From SHXR01 sp046160305 (lineage in GTDB: Bacteria > Pseudomonadota > Gammaproteobacteria > Burkholderiales > SG8-39), in NCBI GenBank assembly GCA_046160305.1, contig JBJXGX010000355.1, positions 1-64,000 of the forward strand: 64,000 nucleotides of DNA, written 5' to 3'. The translations under genes and the position numbers were made by a program. Positions 40,802-49,500 of the stretch are shown in pieces (position 1 is the stretch's first letter; the number at the start of each line of letters is the position of its first letter). The notes under the pieces are model-generated. The model saw only the letters and a list, made by a program, of their open reading frames with translations. It was not told the origin of the DNA and did not search any database.

Positions 40802-42544
40802 TCAGAAAGAAGGGATCACCGGCAGCAACACACTTGGCTGCTTCCCCGCCTGGAAATGCAATGTCACCTTGCCGCTGAAGACGGGCGGCGGGCGATCGGT
40901 CTCGTCGTCGTGCTCGAACGGCCCGCAGCCTCGCATCGGATTCTTCATGTTCGACAGGGTCGCCGCCGCGCCGGCCCATTCGTAATCCTTGCCGCGGATC
41001 GTCATGGCGAGGCGGTAACCCGCCGGCACCACGATGCAGGTCGGCCAGATCTCCACATCGAGATCGACGGGCACCCCCGGTGTCAGCGGCTGTTTCTCCG
41101 CGTGCGTGTGGTAAGGGCGATAAGGAAGCGACAACTTCGGGTCGAGCTGGCGATGCGAGGCGCGCAGCCATCCTTGACCAATGGGCGTATGCGGATCAAG
41201 CGCGCCTTGGAATACGACTTCTTTACCGGCCGGGTCGAACACGCGCAATACTGCAAACACATCGGCATCGGACGTCGACGATGACAGCGCGAGCTTCAGC
41301 GCCGAAGGCCCGGTGATCTCAAGCGGATTCTCGAGTGGTGCGGATTTGAATGTCAAGCCATCGCCCGTCGCGTCGTAGGTGAGCGTACGCGCCGTCGTTG
41401 GCGGCGTCGTGGTGAGTCCCATGCCTTCTGCGTCGAGATAGAAGTGCGTCCACTGCGTGCGCGCAATCGGCCACTCGTTCTCAAAGCGCATCACGAATTT
41501 TTCGCCCGGATGCCGGATCTGCAGTTGCACGCGCGGCTGCTTGTCCCAGCCGTTGTCGACGCCTTTCAGAAAGTGATCGAGGAAGCGCTTCTGCAACTGC
41601 ACGCCATAGTCGGTGTAGAAGGGCGCCCAGTGCGAGCCGCCATGGGCTTCCAGCCACTTCTGATTGGAGGCTGCCCGCATGAAGCCTTCGAAGTTGCCGC
41701 GCGGATGCAGACCCTGTCCGCCCCAGTTGGCCGCGGACAGAAGCGGCACATTGATCTTCGAGAAATCGGCCGAGCGCTCGCGATAGTACGGACCGTCCAT
41801 CTCGCGCGATACCAGCTCGGCCCACATGTTCTCGCGATTGTTGACCAACTCCGCGTCCGACAGCGTCTCGGGGCCGCACACCAGCTCGCCGGTAATGCGG
41901 TTCTTCTTGCCGCGTTCGCCAACGCCGTGCTGGACGGTCTTCACTTGCATGTCCTGCCAGTTCTTGCGAAACGTGCAGGCGATGCCGCCATGGTGGGTAC
42001 CGTCGCGATAGGTGTCGGTCCAACCTTCCCAGACGCAGATGGCCGCAAGATGGGGCGGTTGCGTCGCGGCAGCCCGCCATTGGTTCGCTGCGTAGTACGA
42101 AATGCCATTCATCCCGACCTTGCCGGTGCACCACGGCTGCGCAGCCGCCCACTCGATGGAATGATAGAGATCGCGATGTTCGCGGCCCGCGTTGTTGCAG
42201 AGAAATCCCGGTGAGCGCCCAGCGCCGCGCGAGTCGATGCGCAGGCACGCGTAGCCATGGGCCACCCACTTCTCGGGATCGACGACTTCCCAGTTCTGAT
42301 AGTTGTTAGTGGTGCCGGCGACCGCATCCGGATTCTCACGGCACATGATCTCCCACGAGGTCTTGTACCCCTCCTGAAACGCGAGGCCCTTGCCATAGGG
42401 GCCGTAGCTCAGGATGACCGGATACTTTCCTGCGGCGATGGGGCGAAAGAGATCGGCACGGAGGACGAGGCCATCGTCCATGGTGATCGGCACATCCCAA
42501 TCGATCTGCATGCCGTCGCGAATTTCGGATTTGAGAGCGTTCAT
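40802..42544 (-). CDS. CocE/NonD-type alpha/beta hydrolase
   Basis: 580-aa serine hydrolase of the X-Pro dipeptidyl-peptidase/cocaine-esterase family. N-terminal alpha/beta part: MDDGLVLRADLFRPIAAGKY then PVILSYGPYGKG (about residues 23-50), CLRIDSRGAGRSPG (about 98-111) and the nucleophile elbow GMNGISYYAANQW (Ser about residue 147). The C-terminal third is the jelly-roll X-Pro domain with LEITGPSALKLALSSSTSDA and a late VPAGYRLAMTIRG. It hydrolyses acyl esters or amides, substrate unknown. No signal peptide, so cytosolic. An inverted repeat element lies between it and the upstream cupin gene. Confidence 0.92.
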   Translation of the reverse strand: MNALKSEIRDGMQIDWDVPITMDDGLVLRADLFRPIAAGKYPVILSYGPYGKGLAFQEGYKTSWEIMCRENPDAVAGTTNNYQNWEVVDPEKWVAHGYACLRIDSRGAGRSPGFLCNNAGREHRDLYHSIEWAAAQPWCTGKVGMNGISYYAANQWRAAATQPPHLAAICVWEGWTDTYRDGTHHGGIACTFRKNWQDMQVKTVQHGVGERGKKNRITGELVCGPETLSDAELVNNRENMWAELVSREMDGPYYRERSADFSKINVPLLSAANWGGQGLHPRGNFEGFMRAASNQKWLEAHGGSHWAPFYTDYGVQLQKRFLDHFLKGVDNGWDKQPRVQLQIRHPGEKFVMRFENEWPIARTQWTHFYLDAEGMGLTTTPPTTARTLTYDATGDGLTFKSAPLENPLEITGPSALKLALSSSTSDADVFAVLRVFDPAGKEVVFQGALDPHTPIGQGWLRASHRQLDPKLSLPYRPYHTHAEKQPLTPGVPVDLDVEIWPTCIVVPAGYRLAMTIRGKDYEWAGAAATLSNMKNPMRGCGPFEHDDETDRPPPVFSGKVTLHFQAGKQPSVLLPVIPSF

Positions 42545-42587
42545 GGAGTGCCTACGGAGTCAAAAATTCGCCAGGGAGGAAAAACTG

Positions 42588-42743
42588 GAACCACAGAGGA
42601 CACAGAGGACGCAGGGGACGCAGGGGAAAGCAAATGATGAAGGTTCCGCGCGGGGAGGAAAACCAGGCGGCCATTCATTGCTTGTACAGGATCGTACGCG
42701 ATCACTGCTCAATTCACTGCGTCCTCTGCGTCCCCTGTGGTTC
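42588..42743. repeat. Interspersed inverted-repeat element, copy A
   Basis: The left arm starts at 42588 (GAACCACAGAGGACACAGAG...) and the right arm ends at 42743 (...GTCCCCTGTGGTTC). The outer 29 bases match as inverted repeats with about three differences. The roughly 85-bp centre differs from other copies. It fills the gap between two minus-strand genes, so an RNA crossing it would form a long hairpin. Confidence 0.75.
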
Positions 42744-42756
42744 AGATCGAGTCGCT

Positions 42757-43266
42757 TTAGCCGCCTTGAACAGCCTCGAACCGAAACCGCTTCACCGTAT
42801 CCATGTTCTTGCCTTCCATCCGGATCAGGTGTGTCGAGCCAGCGCGTGACGGCGAATGCAGATCGCCCTCGTTGTAGACATGCGCGATGCCCGGGGTGAG
42901 CGAGTAGGTCTTGGTCGGCCGGACTTTCCCCGTTTTCGTTGCGCTCGCCGGCTCGAGCAATGCGTAGTCGGTCATCACCGTCTCGCCGCGCGCCTGGCCA
43001 TAAATCGCCCATGAGGGGCCGTGATCATGCGGGGGAGAATTCTTCGCGCCCTTGTAGTGATGCGCGAGGATGCAAAAGCCAAGTTGCGGATCTTCGTAGA
43101 GGATCTCCCGTTCGCCCGTCGCATCCGTAAGGTGTCTGCCGATGAACGACTCATCAAGGAGCACTTGTTGGAGGAGCTTGCGAACCTTTTCGCGTCCCGC
43201 AGGGCCAGGCTCGGTGGTGAGGAGGTCGTGACAGGTCGCGGCAAACTGTTCGAGGGTGTGGGGCAT
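42757..43266 (-). CDS. Cupin-fold protein, cysteine-dioxygenase-like
   Basis: 169-aa cupin. The metal motif is NSPPHDHGPSWAIYGQARGE (about residues 75-94, HxH and the following Gly) and a second histidine is in TPGIAHVYNEGDLHSP (about 124-139). Arrangement and size resemble thiol-dioxygenase/CDO-type cupins but I cannot assign a substrate. ATG 43266 with GGAG eight bases upstream is preferred to ATG 43284. Repeat copy A follows its stop directly. Confidence 0.75.
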   Translation of the reverse strand: MPHTLEQFAATCHDLLTTEPGPAGREKVRKLLQQVLLDESFIGRHLTDATGEREILYEDPQLGFCILAHHYKGAKNSPPHDHGPSWAIYGQARGETVMTDYALLEPASATKTGKVRPTKTYSLTPGIAHVYNEGDLHSPSRAGSTHLIRMEGKNMDTVKRFRFEAVQGG

Positions 43267-43378
43267 GATCAAGTCTCCATTCAATAGAACTGCTCGGGTG
43301 ATTCTATGTCGGATGGGCCGGTGAAGGGTGCCCGCCGGCGCGGGATCGGATTGGGCCCGGCGCGGTCGTAGGGGCTCG

Positions 43379-43416
43379 GCGTGCTTGTGCGCGCTTGGCG
43401 TGCTTCTGCGGGCTTG
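43379..43416. repeat. 19-bp tandem duplication
   Basis: GCGTGCTTGTGCGCGCTTG at 43379-43397 is followed at once by GCGTGCTTCTGCGGGCTTG at 43398-43416, two differences. It lies in the divergent gap between the cupin and the binding-protein-fold gene. No function seen. Confidence 0.55.
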
Positions 43417-43495
43417 GCCCGGGCCGACGCATGGGTCTCCCCTACGCTAGTATTCGCCGTCGTCCCTTTCCCTCATTTGTTTCTCCAGGTGCTCA

Positions 43496-44242
43496 ATGGC
43501 CACACCGATCCCCGCCTCGATCCGCTCCGATCTCGCCCCCACCGGCACCTTGCGCGCCGGTCTCAATCATTCGAACTTCCTGCTGGTGAAGGTCGATCCC
43601 GCTACCGGGAAACCCGGCGGCGTCGCTGCCGACCTGGCGCGCGAACTTGCGTCGCGTCTTGGCGTGCCGCTCGAATTGGTGAGCTACGACTCGCCCGGCA
43701 AGATGGCCGAGGCGGCGCAAAGCGGCGTCTGGGATGTTGCATTCCTTGGTGCCGAGCCCGCGCGCGCGAATCAGATTCATTTCACCGCGGCTTATCTCGA
43801 GATCGAGGCAACGTATCTCGTGCCGGCCGGGTCGCCCATCAAGACCATCGCCGATGTCGATCGTGCCGGTGTGCGGATATCGGTATCGAACAAGAGCGCG
43901 TACGAGTTGTATCTCAGCAGGAGCATCCAGCACGCGAAGCTCGTAAAGGTGGATGGCGTCGATGCATCGTTCGATATTTTCGTTGCCGACAAGCTCGAAG
44001 CCCTTGCAGGCTTGCGGCCAAGGCTCGTAACCGATGTCGAAAAACTTCCGGGCTCACGCATGCTCGAAGGGCGATTCACCGCGGTCCAGCAGGCGATCGG
44101 CACACCCCGCAATCGCAGCGACGCAACCGCACGGTTTCTACGCGAGTATGTGGAGGATGTGAAGGCCTCGGGGTTGGTCGCGCAGGTCATCCAACGCAAT
44201 GGGGTCAGAGGCGTCTCGGTCGCGGCAAAGGCCGCCGTCTGA
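43496..44242 (+). CDS. Periplasmic-binding-protein-fold protein without signal peptide
   Basis: 248-aa protein of the bacterial extracellular solute-binding family 3 (amino-acid type). The fold is recognised from RSDLAPTGTLRAGLNHSNFL at the N-terminus, GVAADLARELASRLGVPLEL (about residues 42-61), AQSGVWDVAFLGAEPARAN and FTAAYLEIEATYLVPAGS. No signal peptide or transmembrane segment precedes the domain and ATG 43496 has AGGTG five bases upstream, so the protein should stay in the cytosol. It may be a ligand sensor or a transporter protein that lost its leader. An SDR gene follows after 28 bp. Confidence 0.8.
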   Translation: MATPIPASIRSDLAPTGTLRAGLNHSNFLLVKVDPATGKPGGVAADLARELASRLGVPLELVSYDSPGKMAEAAQSGVWDVAFLGAEPARANQIHFTAAYLEIEATYLVPAGSPIKTIADVDRAGVRISVSNKSAYELYLSRSIQHAKLVKVDGVDASFDIFVADKLEALAGLRPRLVTDVEKLPGSRMLEGRFTAVQQAIGTPRNRSDATARFLREYVEDVKASGLVAQVIQRNGVRGVSVAAKAAV

Positions 44243-44270
44243 TCGCCGCTTCAACATACGGGAGAAAGCA

Positions 44271-45062
44271 ATGAGATTCGACAACAAGATGGCAGTGGTC
44301 ACAGGCGCCGGTTCCGGCATTGGACGCGCGATGGCCGTGATGTTCGGCGCGCGCGGCGCGGCGGTGGGCGTGGTTGATATCGATGAGGCCGCGGCGAAAG
44401 AAACCGCGCAGACGATCACCCGGGCGGGTGGGCGTGCGCGCGCCTATCGCGCCGACGTGAGCAAGGCGGCCGACATCGATGCGGCCGTGACCGCGGCAGT
44501 GAAAGAACTCGGCGCGCTCGACATCATGGTCAACAATGCGGGCATTCTCGATGGCTACTTCAATGTCGATGAGATGGATGAATCGACCTTTCGCCAGGTC
44601 ATCGATATCGATCTGATCAGCGTCTTCCTCGGCGCCAAGCGTGCGTTGAAGGAGATGCTCCCGCGCGGGCGTGGACGCATCATCAACACGGCGTCGGTCG
44701 CGGGCCTGAGCGGCACCGGCGGCGGCGCCGCGTACGTGTCGGCCAAGCACGGTGTGGTCGGTCTCACGCGGCAGATGGCGGTTGCCTATGGCGCGCGCGG
44801 CATCACCGTGAACGCAATCTGCCCTGGTGCGATCCCAACCGGACTGCGCCAGCACTCCCAGGCGCTCCTCGGACCGGGGATTCCCGATATCAGCGGGCGC
44901 GGTGTCGCGGTGAATGACGACCAGATCCGTGCATTGATTCCGGCGGGTGTGCGGGGCACGGTCGAAGATATCGCTTCCGCCGTCTGTTATCTCGCGTCCG
45001 ATGAAGCGGGATACATGAACGGCCACACGATGGTGGTGGATGGCGGATGGCGCGCGAAGTAA
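44271..45062 (+). CDS. SDR-family oxidoreductase
   Basis: 263-aa short-chain dehydrogenase. VVTGAGSGIGRAMAVMFG (about residues 9-26), Asp at the end of strand 2 (VGVVDIDE, NAD preference), NNAGILDG (about 90), Ser in NTASVAGLSG and YVSAKHGVVGLTR (catalytic Tyr/Lys, about 158-162). The C-terminal SDEAGYMNGHTMVVDGG is typical of FabG-like members. ATG 44271 follows GGGAGAAAGCA. The next enzyme gene lies 34 bp downstream. Confidence 0.92.
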   Translation: MRFDNKMAVVTGAGSGIGRAMAVMFGARGAAVGVVDIDEAAAKETAQTITRAGGRARAYRADVSKAADIDAAVTAAVKELGALDIMVNNAGILDGYFNVDEMDESTFRQVIDIDLISVFLGAKRALKEMLPRGRGRIINTASVAGLSGTGGGAAYVSAKHGVVGLTRQMAVAYGARGITVNAICPGAIPTGLRQHSQALLGPGIPDISGRGVAVNDDQIRALIPAGVRGTVEDIASAVCYLASDEAGYMNGHTMVVDGGWRAK

Positions 45063-45096
45063 CGCGCAAGCGCCGAGAATCGGGAGACGAGGCGGC

Positions 45097-45975
45097 ATGA
45101 AGGTCGGTTTCATCGGACTTGGACAGATGGGCTGCGGCATGGCGGGTCGCCTTGTGCAGGCCGGGCACGCCCTCACGGTTTTCAATCGCACGCGCTCGGC
45201 AGCCGAACCCCTTGCCGCGCTTGGCGCGACCGTCGCATCGTCGCCCGCCGACATGCTGGGCGCGGAGATCGTCATCACCATGCTCGCCGACGATCCGGCG
45301 GTGCAGGCGCTCTGCATTGATTCCGGATTGGCTGCACGCATGCGCCCGGATACGATTCATCTCAACATGGCCACCACAAGTCTTGCCATCGCACGCACGC
45401 TTGGCGCGATCCATGCAAACGGGAAAAGCCATTACGTGTCGGCCCCGGTGTTCGGTCGACCCCATGTCGCCGCACAAGGGCAGCTCGACATCATCGCCGC
45501 CGGCCCGACCGCGGCGCTTGCGCGTTGCAAGCCGCTGTTCGATGTGCTGGGAAAGCAAACCTTCATCGTCGGTGAGACACCCGAGCATGCCAATGCCATC
45601 AAGATCGCGCGCAATTTCCTGCTCGGAACCATCATCGAGAGTCTGAGCGAGGCGACCGCCCTCGTGCGGAAGGCCGGTGTCGAGGCGGGCACCTTCGTCA
45701 ACATCCTCACCAGCACATCACTGAGCGCGCCGGCCTACAAGAACTATGGAAGGATGATCGTCGAGCGCGCATTCGAACCGGCGCAATTCAAGCTCGAGCT
45801 CGCGCAGAAGGACGTCGGGCTCGCGCTATCGACCGCCGAAGCACTTCAAATGACGCTGCCGATCGGCAATTTGATGCAGGCGCAGATCCTGGCAGGCATC
45901 GCCGCCGGTCACGGCGAAAAAGACTGGGTCGGCCTTGCCGATTACATCGCCGATCAAGCCGGTTTGAAACGGTAG
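45097..45975 (+). CDS. NAD(P)-dependent 3-hydroxyisobutyrate-dehydrogenase-family oxidoreductase
   Basis: 292-aa beta-hydroxyacid dehydrogenase. The N-terminus MKVGFIGLGQMGCGMAGRLV holds the dinucleotide motif, FNRTRS after strand 2 indicates NADP preference, and YVSAPVFGRPHVAAQGQLDI (about residues 126-145) is the substrate-binding GxxG segment in a PV-F-G variant. The catalytic lysine is in AIKIARNFLL (about 170). Candidates include tartronate-semialdehyde reductase, glyoxylate/succinic-semialdehyde reductase or a related enzyme. ATG 45097 follows GGGAGACGAGGCGGC. A strong hairpin begins at its stop. Confidence 0.9.
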   Translation: MKVGFIGLGQMGCGMAGRLVQAGHALTVFNRTRSAAEPLAALGATVASSPADMLGAEIVITMLADDPAVQALCIDSGLAARMRPDTIHLNMATTSLAIARTLGAIHANGKSHYVSAPVFGRPHVAAQGQLDIIAAGPTAALARCKPLFDVLGKQTFIVGETPEHANAIKIARNFLLGTIIESLSEATALVRKAGVEAGTFVNILTSTSLSAPAYKNYGRMIVERAFEPAQFKLELAQKDVGLALSTAEALQMTLPIGNLMQAQILAGIAAGHGEKDWVGLADYIADQAGLKR

Positions 45976-46005
45976 GAATTCGGGCGGCGAGCCGCCCGAA
46001 TTCCT
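45974..46005 (+). terminator. Strong intrinsic-terminator-like hairpin
   Basis: AGGAATTCGGGCGGC at 45974-45988 pairs perfectly with GCCGCCCGAATTCCT at 45991-46005, 15 bp with a two-base gap, then TT-GGG. It starts within the stop codon of the upstream dehydrogenase and lies between convergent units, so it may serve both strands. Confidence 0.75.
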
Positions 46006-46108
46006 TTGGGCTGACGCGACCTGCGATTGATCGATCGTTGGCCCGAGTGAAGTGAATCGCGGCGCCAGGCGCCTACGATCAGAAAATCGCGCGGACGCGC
46101 GCAAATTT

Positions 46109-47098
46109 CTACTGCCGCTCGATATTCTTCACTTCGACGATATGCTTCCAGCGCGCCACCTCGCGCTCGATGCGGGCGCGCATCTCCTCCGGTGTCGAGG
46201 GCGAAGGAACGCCGCCCAGGTCCGCGAGGCGTTGCCGCGTATCGGGCATCTCCACGATGGCGCGGACCTCGCGATTCAGAATGTCGACAATGGCGCGCGG
46301 CGTGCCGGGCGATGTGACCAGACCGAGCCATGAGCTGAACGCGATCGCGGGCAGCGTTTCGGCGACGGTCGGTGCGTCGGGCAGCAACGGATAGCGGGCT
46401 TCCGACGACAGCGCGAGGGGGCGCAATTTCCCGCCGCGTATCTGACCGAATGAAAATGTCGCGGTTTCGATCATCACATCAACGCGGCCGCCTGCCACAT
46501 CGATGATCGCCGCGGACGGACCTTTGTACGGCACGCCAAGCATCGTCGTGCCCGCTTCGATGTTGATCCATTCGCCCAGCAGATGATGCAGGCTGCCGAT
46601 CATCGACATCGAGAACGAAACCTTGCCCGGATTCGCTTTGGAATAAGCCAGCAGGTCGGCAAGCGTGCGATGCGGAGAATTGGGTACGACCGAGATCACC
46701 ATCGGATAGGTGGTGACGATCGAAACATGCGCGAAGTCTTTGGCCGGATCGTACGGCAATGCCTTGCGCACGGCGGCCGCACTCGGCACACCGCCCGATA
46801 GCAATACGAGGTGGTAGCCATCGGGCGCGGCACGTGCGACGGCAAGGTCCGCACCCGTGCCACCCCCGGCCGGATTGTTCTCGACGACAACGGGCTGACC
46901 CAGCCGCTCGGAAATTTTCTGGCCAAGCAGACGACTCACCAGGTCGCTGCTCCCGCCGGGCAGAAAGCCCACGATGAATCGGATTGGACGGTTGGGATAA
47001 GTTTGCGCCTGCGCAAACACCGGTGTGTTGGCGACCGAGAGAACCGCAACGATTGCGCCAAGGCCGGCTTGCAGTACATGCATTGCGAATACATTCAT
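46109..47098 (-). CDS. Bug-family (TTT) periplasmic substrate-binding protein coupled to puuD
   Basis: 329-aa TctC-like protein. Sec signal AGLGAIVAVLSVANTPVFAQ (about residues 11-30), YPNRPIRFIVGFLPGGSSDL, GTGADLAVARAAPDGYHLVL, LGVPYKGPSAAIIDVAGGRV and SSWLGLVTSPGTPR. The start ATG 47098 overlaps the stop of puuD as ATGA, with GGAGGAG ten bases upstream. Such coupling suggests a ligand linked to urate or ureide metabolism, unlike the usual organic acids (inference). Confidence 0.92.
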   Translation of the reverse strand: MNVFAMHVLQAGLGAIVAVLSVANTPVFAQAQTYPNRPIRFIVGFLPGGSSDLVSRLLGQKISERLGQPVVVENNPAGGGTGADLAVARAAPDGYHLVLLSGGVPSAAAVRKALPYDPAKDFAHVSIVTTYPMVISVVPNSPHRTLADLLAYSKANPGKVSFSMSMIGSLHHLLGEWINIEAGTTMLGVPYKGPSAAIIDVAGGRVDVMIETATFSFGQIRGGKLRPLALSSEARYPLLPDAPTVAETLPAIAFSSWLGLVTSPGTPRAIVDILNREVRAIVEMPDTRQRLADLGGVPSPSTPEEMRARIEREVARWKHIVEVKNIERQ

Positions 47099-48291
47099 TT
47101 TATCGATGCTCCTCCAGCCAACCATTTTCCAAGTAACGCACGTTCTTCATCGGTCATCTTCGTAAGATTGCCGATCGGCATCGCCTTCGTCGCAATCGTT
47201 TGCTGCTGGATCCGTTGCGCGGCGGCTTTCACGAGTTCCGGTGTATCGAGCTTCAATCCATTCGGTGGTTGCTGAAAACCCGGGAACGTCGGTTTCTCGG
47301 CGTGGCAGACGACACAGCGTTGCACGAGGATCGGTTCTACTTGCGCATACGAGATGGCGTCCGCCGCCGCGCTTGGCGTCGAACGAGGTGCCAGCCAGAT
47401 CGCGAGTCCCATGAGCAGGACCACGGCGATCACTGGCAAGGCCACCACATTGCGCTCGAAGTGGCGCAGCACGAAGTACTGCCGAATGAGCGCACCCGCC
47501 AACATGATGACCGCGAGCACAGCCCATCCGTACTGATGCCCGTACGTCATTGGATAGTGGGTGCTGATCATCACGAACAGCACCGGCAGGGTGAAATACG
47601 TGTTCTGCACGCTCCGCTGCTTGCCGATGATGCCGGGCAGTGGATCGGGATCGCGGCCGGCGCGAATCGTTTCCACCATCTTCCGCTGACCCGGAATTAC
47701 ACGGAACAGCACGTTCCACACCATCCAGGTGCCGATCATCGAGCCCGCATGGATATAGGCCGCGCGTGCGCCGAACACCTGCCCGTATCCCCAGGTGGCC
47801 GCGACGATCAGAACGAACAGCACGACCCCGAGCGCGAGCTCGTTCTTGATGGCTTTGCAGAGCCCGTCATAGACGAACCAGCTCGCGACCAACGAGAAGA
47901 ATGAAATCGCGATCGCGGCGGGCACCGACAGGTCCATCACCGCCTTGTCGATGAGATACGCATTGGCGCCCCACCAGTACACGATCGCAAGCATGCCCAT
48001 GCCGGAGAACCAGGTCGCGTAGGCCTCCCATTTGAACCAATGCAGGTGCTCGGAGAGTGGTTCGCCTTTCGGTCCGACCAGAAATTTTTGCGCGTGATAG
48101 AACCCGCCACCGTGCACCGACCAGATTTCGCCTGCCACACCACGGCGTGCCGCATCATCCTTGTTGCGTGGCGCTCTGAGGTGGTTGTCCAACCACACGA
48201 AATAGAACGATGCGCCGATCCAGGCGATGCCCGCGATCATGTGCAGCCAACGCATGAGGAGATTGAGCCAGTCGGCGATGTAGGTTTCCAA
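47095..48291 (-). CDS. puuD: Urate hydroxylase PuuD (membrane protein with C-terminal cytochrome c domain)
   Basis: 398-aa protein that oxidises urate to 5-hydroxyisourate in the inner membrane. The N-terminal part has about eight helices starting WLNLLMRWLHMIAGIAWIGA (about residues 8-27), with EIWSVHGGGFYHAQKFLVGP and HWFKWEAYATWFSGMGML, typical of the urate-oxidase domain. The C-terminal 100 residues form a c-type cytochrome with heme motif CVVCH (about residue 330) and a Met ligand candidate in AMPIGNLTKM. The start is TTG 48291 with AAGGA seven bases upstream; no ATG fits. It agrees with XdhABC and the deaminases further on. Its product would go to HIU hydrolase and OHCU decarboxylase, which are not in the window. 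Confidence 0.93.
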   Translation of the reverse strand: METYIADWLNLLMRWLHMIAGIAWIGASFYFVWLDNHLRAPRNKDDAARRGVAGEIWSVHGGGFYHAQKFLVGPKGEPLSEHLHWFKWEAYATWFSGMGMLAIVYWWGANAYLIDKAVMDLSVPAAIAISFFSLVASWFVYDGLCKAIKNELALGVVLFVLIVAATWGYGQVFGARAAYIHAGSMIGTWMVWNVLFRVIPGQRKMVETIRAGRDPDPLPGIIGKQRSVQNTYFTLPVLFVMISTHYPMTYGHQYGWAVLAVIMLAGALIRQYFVLRHFERNVVALPVIAVVLLMGLAIWLAPRSTPSAAADAISYAQVEPILVQRCVVCHAEKPTFPGFQQPPNGLKLDTPELVKAAAQRIQQQTIATKAMPIGNLTKMTDEERALLGKWLAGGASIK

Positions 48292-48321
48292 CGCTGTGTC
48301 CTTTTTCCGGAATCCTTCGAC

Positions 48322-49488
48322 TTACGCCGCGAGCGAAAGAATCTCTATCAGATCCGCCGCACCGCTCACCGGCCGCGGATTCGTTTTGATGGGTCCGGTG
48401 CCATCGTAGCGCGCGGCGATCGCAAGGATGTCATCGCGCGTGATGTCGATTTGAGACAACCGCGACGGCAGGCCGAGCTTTCGCACGAATTGCTCGACCG
48501 CATCGCCCGCCGCATCACCCGCCGTTCCGAACGCGCCGGCGACGTCGCGCTGGCGTTCGGCGTTGACCGGCAGGTTCCATCGCAGCACCGCATGCAGGGT
48601 GATGCAGGAAGTGATGCCGTGCGGAACGTTTTTCAGCACACCGAGCAGATAGCCCAAGCCATGACTCGCACCGAACGGTAATCCGCTCATCGTGCTGATC
48701 CGTGAGATCCACATCGCGACCTGAGCCTCGAGTCGAGCGTTCATGTCCTTGGGATCGGCGTGAATGCCTCGCAGCGACGATGCCAACATGCGCATCGATT
48801 GCAGCGACGTGGCATCGGCAAGCGGCGTGGTCCGTATTGCGCACCAGCCCTCCACCGCATGGTCGACGGCGCGCATACCGGTCGATAGCAGCAATTCCAT
48901 GGGTGTCTCAAGGGTTGCCGCCGAATCAAGGATGATGGCGATCGGAACGGCAAGCGGATGCTGAAAGCCTTCCTTCACCTGCCGACTGGTATCGGTCACG
49001 CCGGCGAAATGATAAAACTCCGCCGCGGACAATGTGGTCGGAATGGCGATCATGCGCAGGCGTTGCGGATCGTCGTCCCATGCGCTTGCTTCCGCGGGTT
49101 TGCCGGCGAACGCATTCAGTCCCTCGGCCGATGTGACCCCATTCCAAAATCCGATCAGGACAACTTTGGTCGCATCGATCACCGACCCGCCGCCGATCGC
49201 GACTATAAGATCCGGATTCGCGGCACGTACCGCGTCAAGGCAGGCGATGACGCTCTGGCGTGGACTGTGCGCCGCGATCGCATCGAACTTTCCCGCGTAC
49301 GACGCACCGAGCGCCTCCACCGCGCGCGCCACGATGCGTCCATTCGTGAGCGAACGCGTGGTGGTGATGAACACCCGCTTCGCTTTCGCGCGTGACACCT
49401 CCTGCATCATTGCATCAGCGAACGGGACACCCGAGATGACCCGCTGTTGGGCGGGCCAGTGGTGCGTTCCGGCAAGGTCGACGGCCAT
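48322..49488 (-). CDS. Iron-containing alcohol dehydrogenase / maleylacetate-reductase-like
   Basis: 388-aa group III (Fe-dependent) dehydrogenase. Seen: IVAIGGGSVIDATKVVLI (about residues 94-111), MIAIPTTLSAAEFYHFAGVT, the metal-ligand region STGMRAVDHAVEGW (about 205-218), GLPFGASHGLGYLLG (about 268-282) and NVPHGITSCITLHAVLRWN. The TTLSAAE segment is found in maleylacetate reductases. It converts maleylacetate to 3-oxoadipate or acts on a short alcohol. ATG 49488 follows AGGAAGGAATCACC. It lies between glycerate kinase and puuD on the same strand. Confidence 0.88.
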   Translation of the reverse strand: MAVDLAGTHHWPAQQRVISGVPFADAMMQEVSRAKAKRVFITTTRSLTNGRIVARAVEALGASYAGKFDAIAAHSPRQSVIACLDAVRAANPDLIVAIGGGSVIDATKVVLIGFWNGVTSAEGLNAFAGKPAEASAWDDDPQRLRMIAIPTTLSAAEFYHFAGVTDTSRQVKEGFQHPLAVPIAIILDSAATLETPMELLLSTGMRAVDHAVEGWCAIRTTPLADATSLQSMRMLASSLRGIHADPKDMNARLEAQVAMWISRISTMSGLPFGASHGLGYLLGVLKNVPHGITSCITLHAVLRWNLPVNAERQRDVAGAFGTAGDAAGDAVEQFVRKLGLPSRLSQIDITRDDILAIAARYDGTGPIKTNPRPVSGAADLIEILSLAA

Positions 49489-49500
49489 GGTGATTCCTTC

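Noticed and set aside
42588..42743. Insertion sequence
   Set aside because: The terminal inverted arms look IS-like, but the centre is under 100 bp with no transposase frame and no obvious target duplication.
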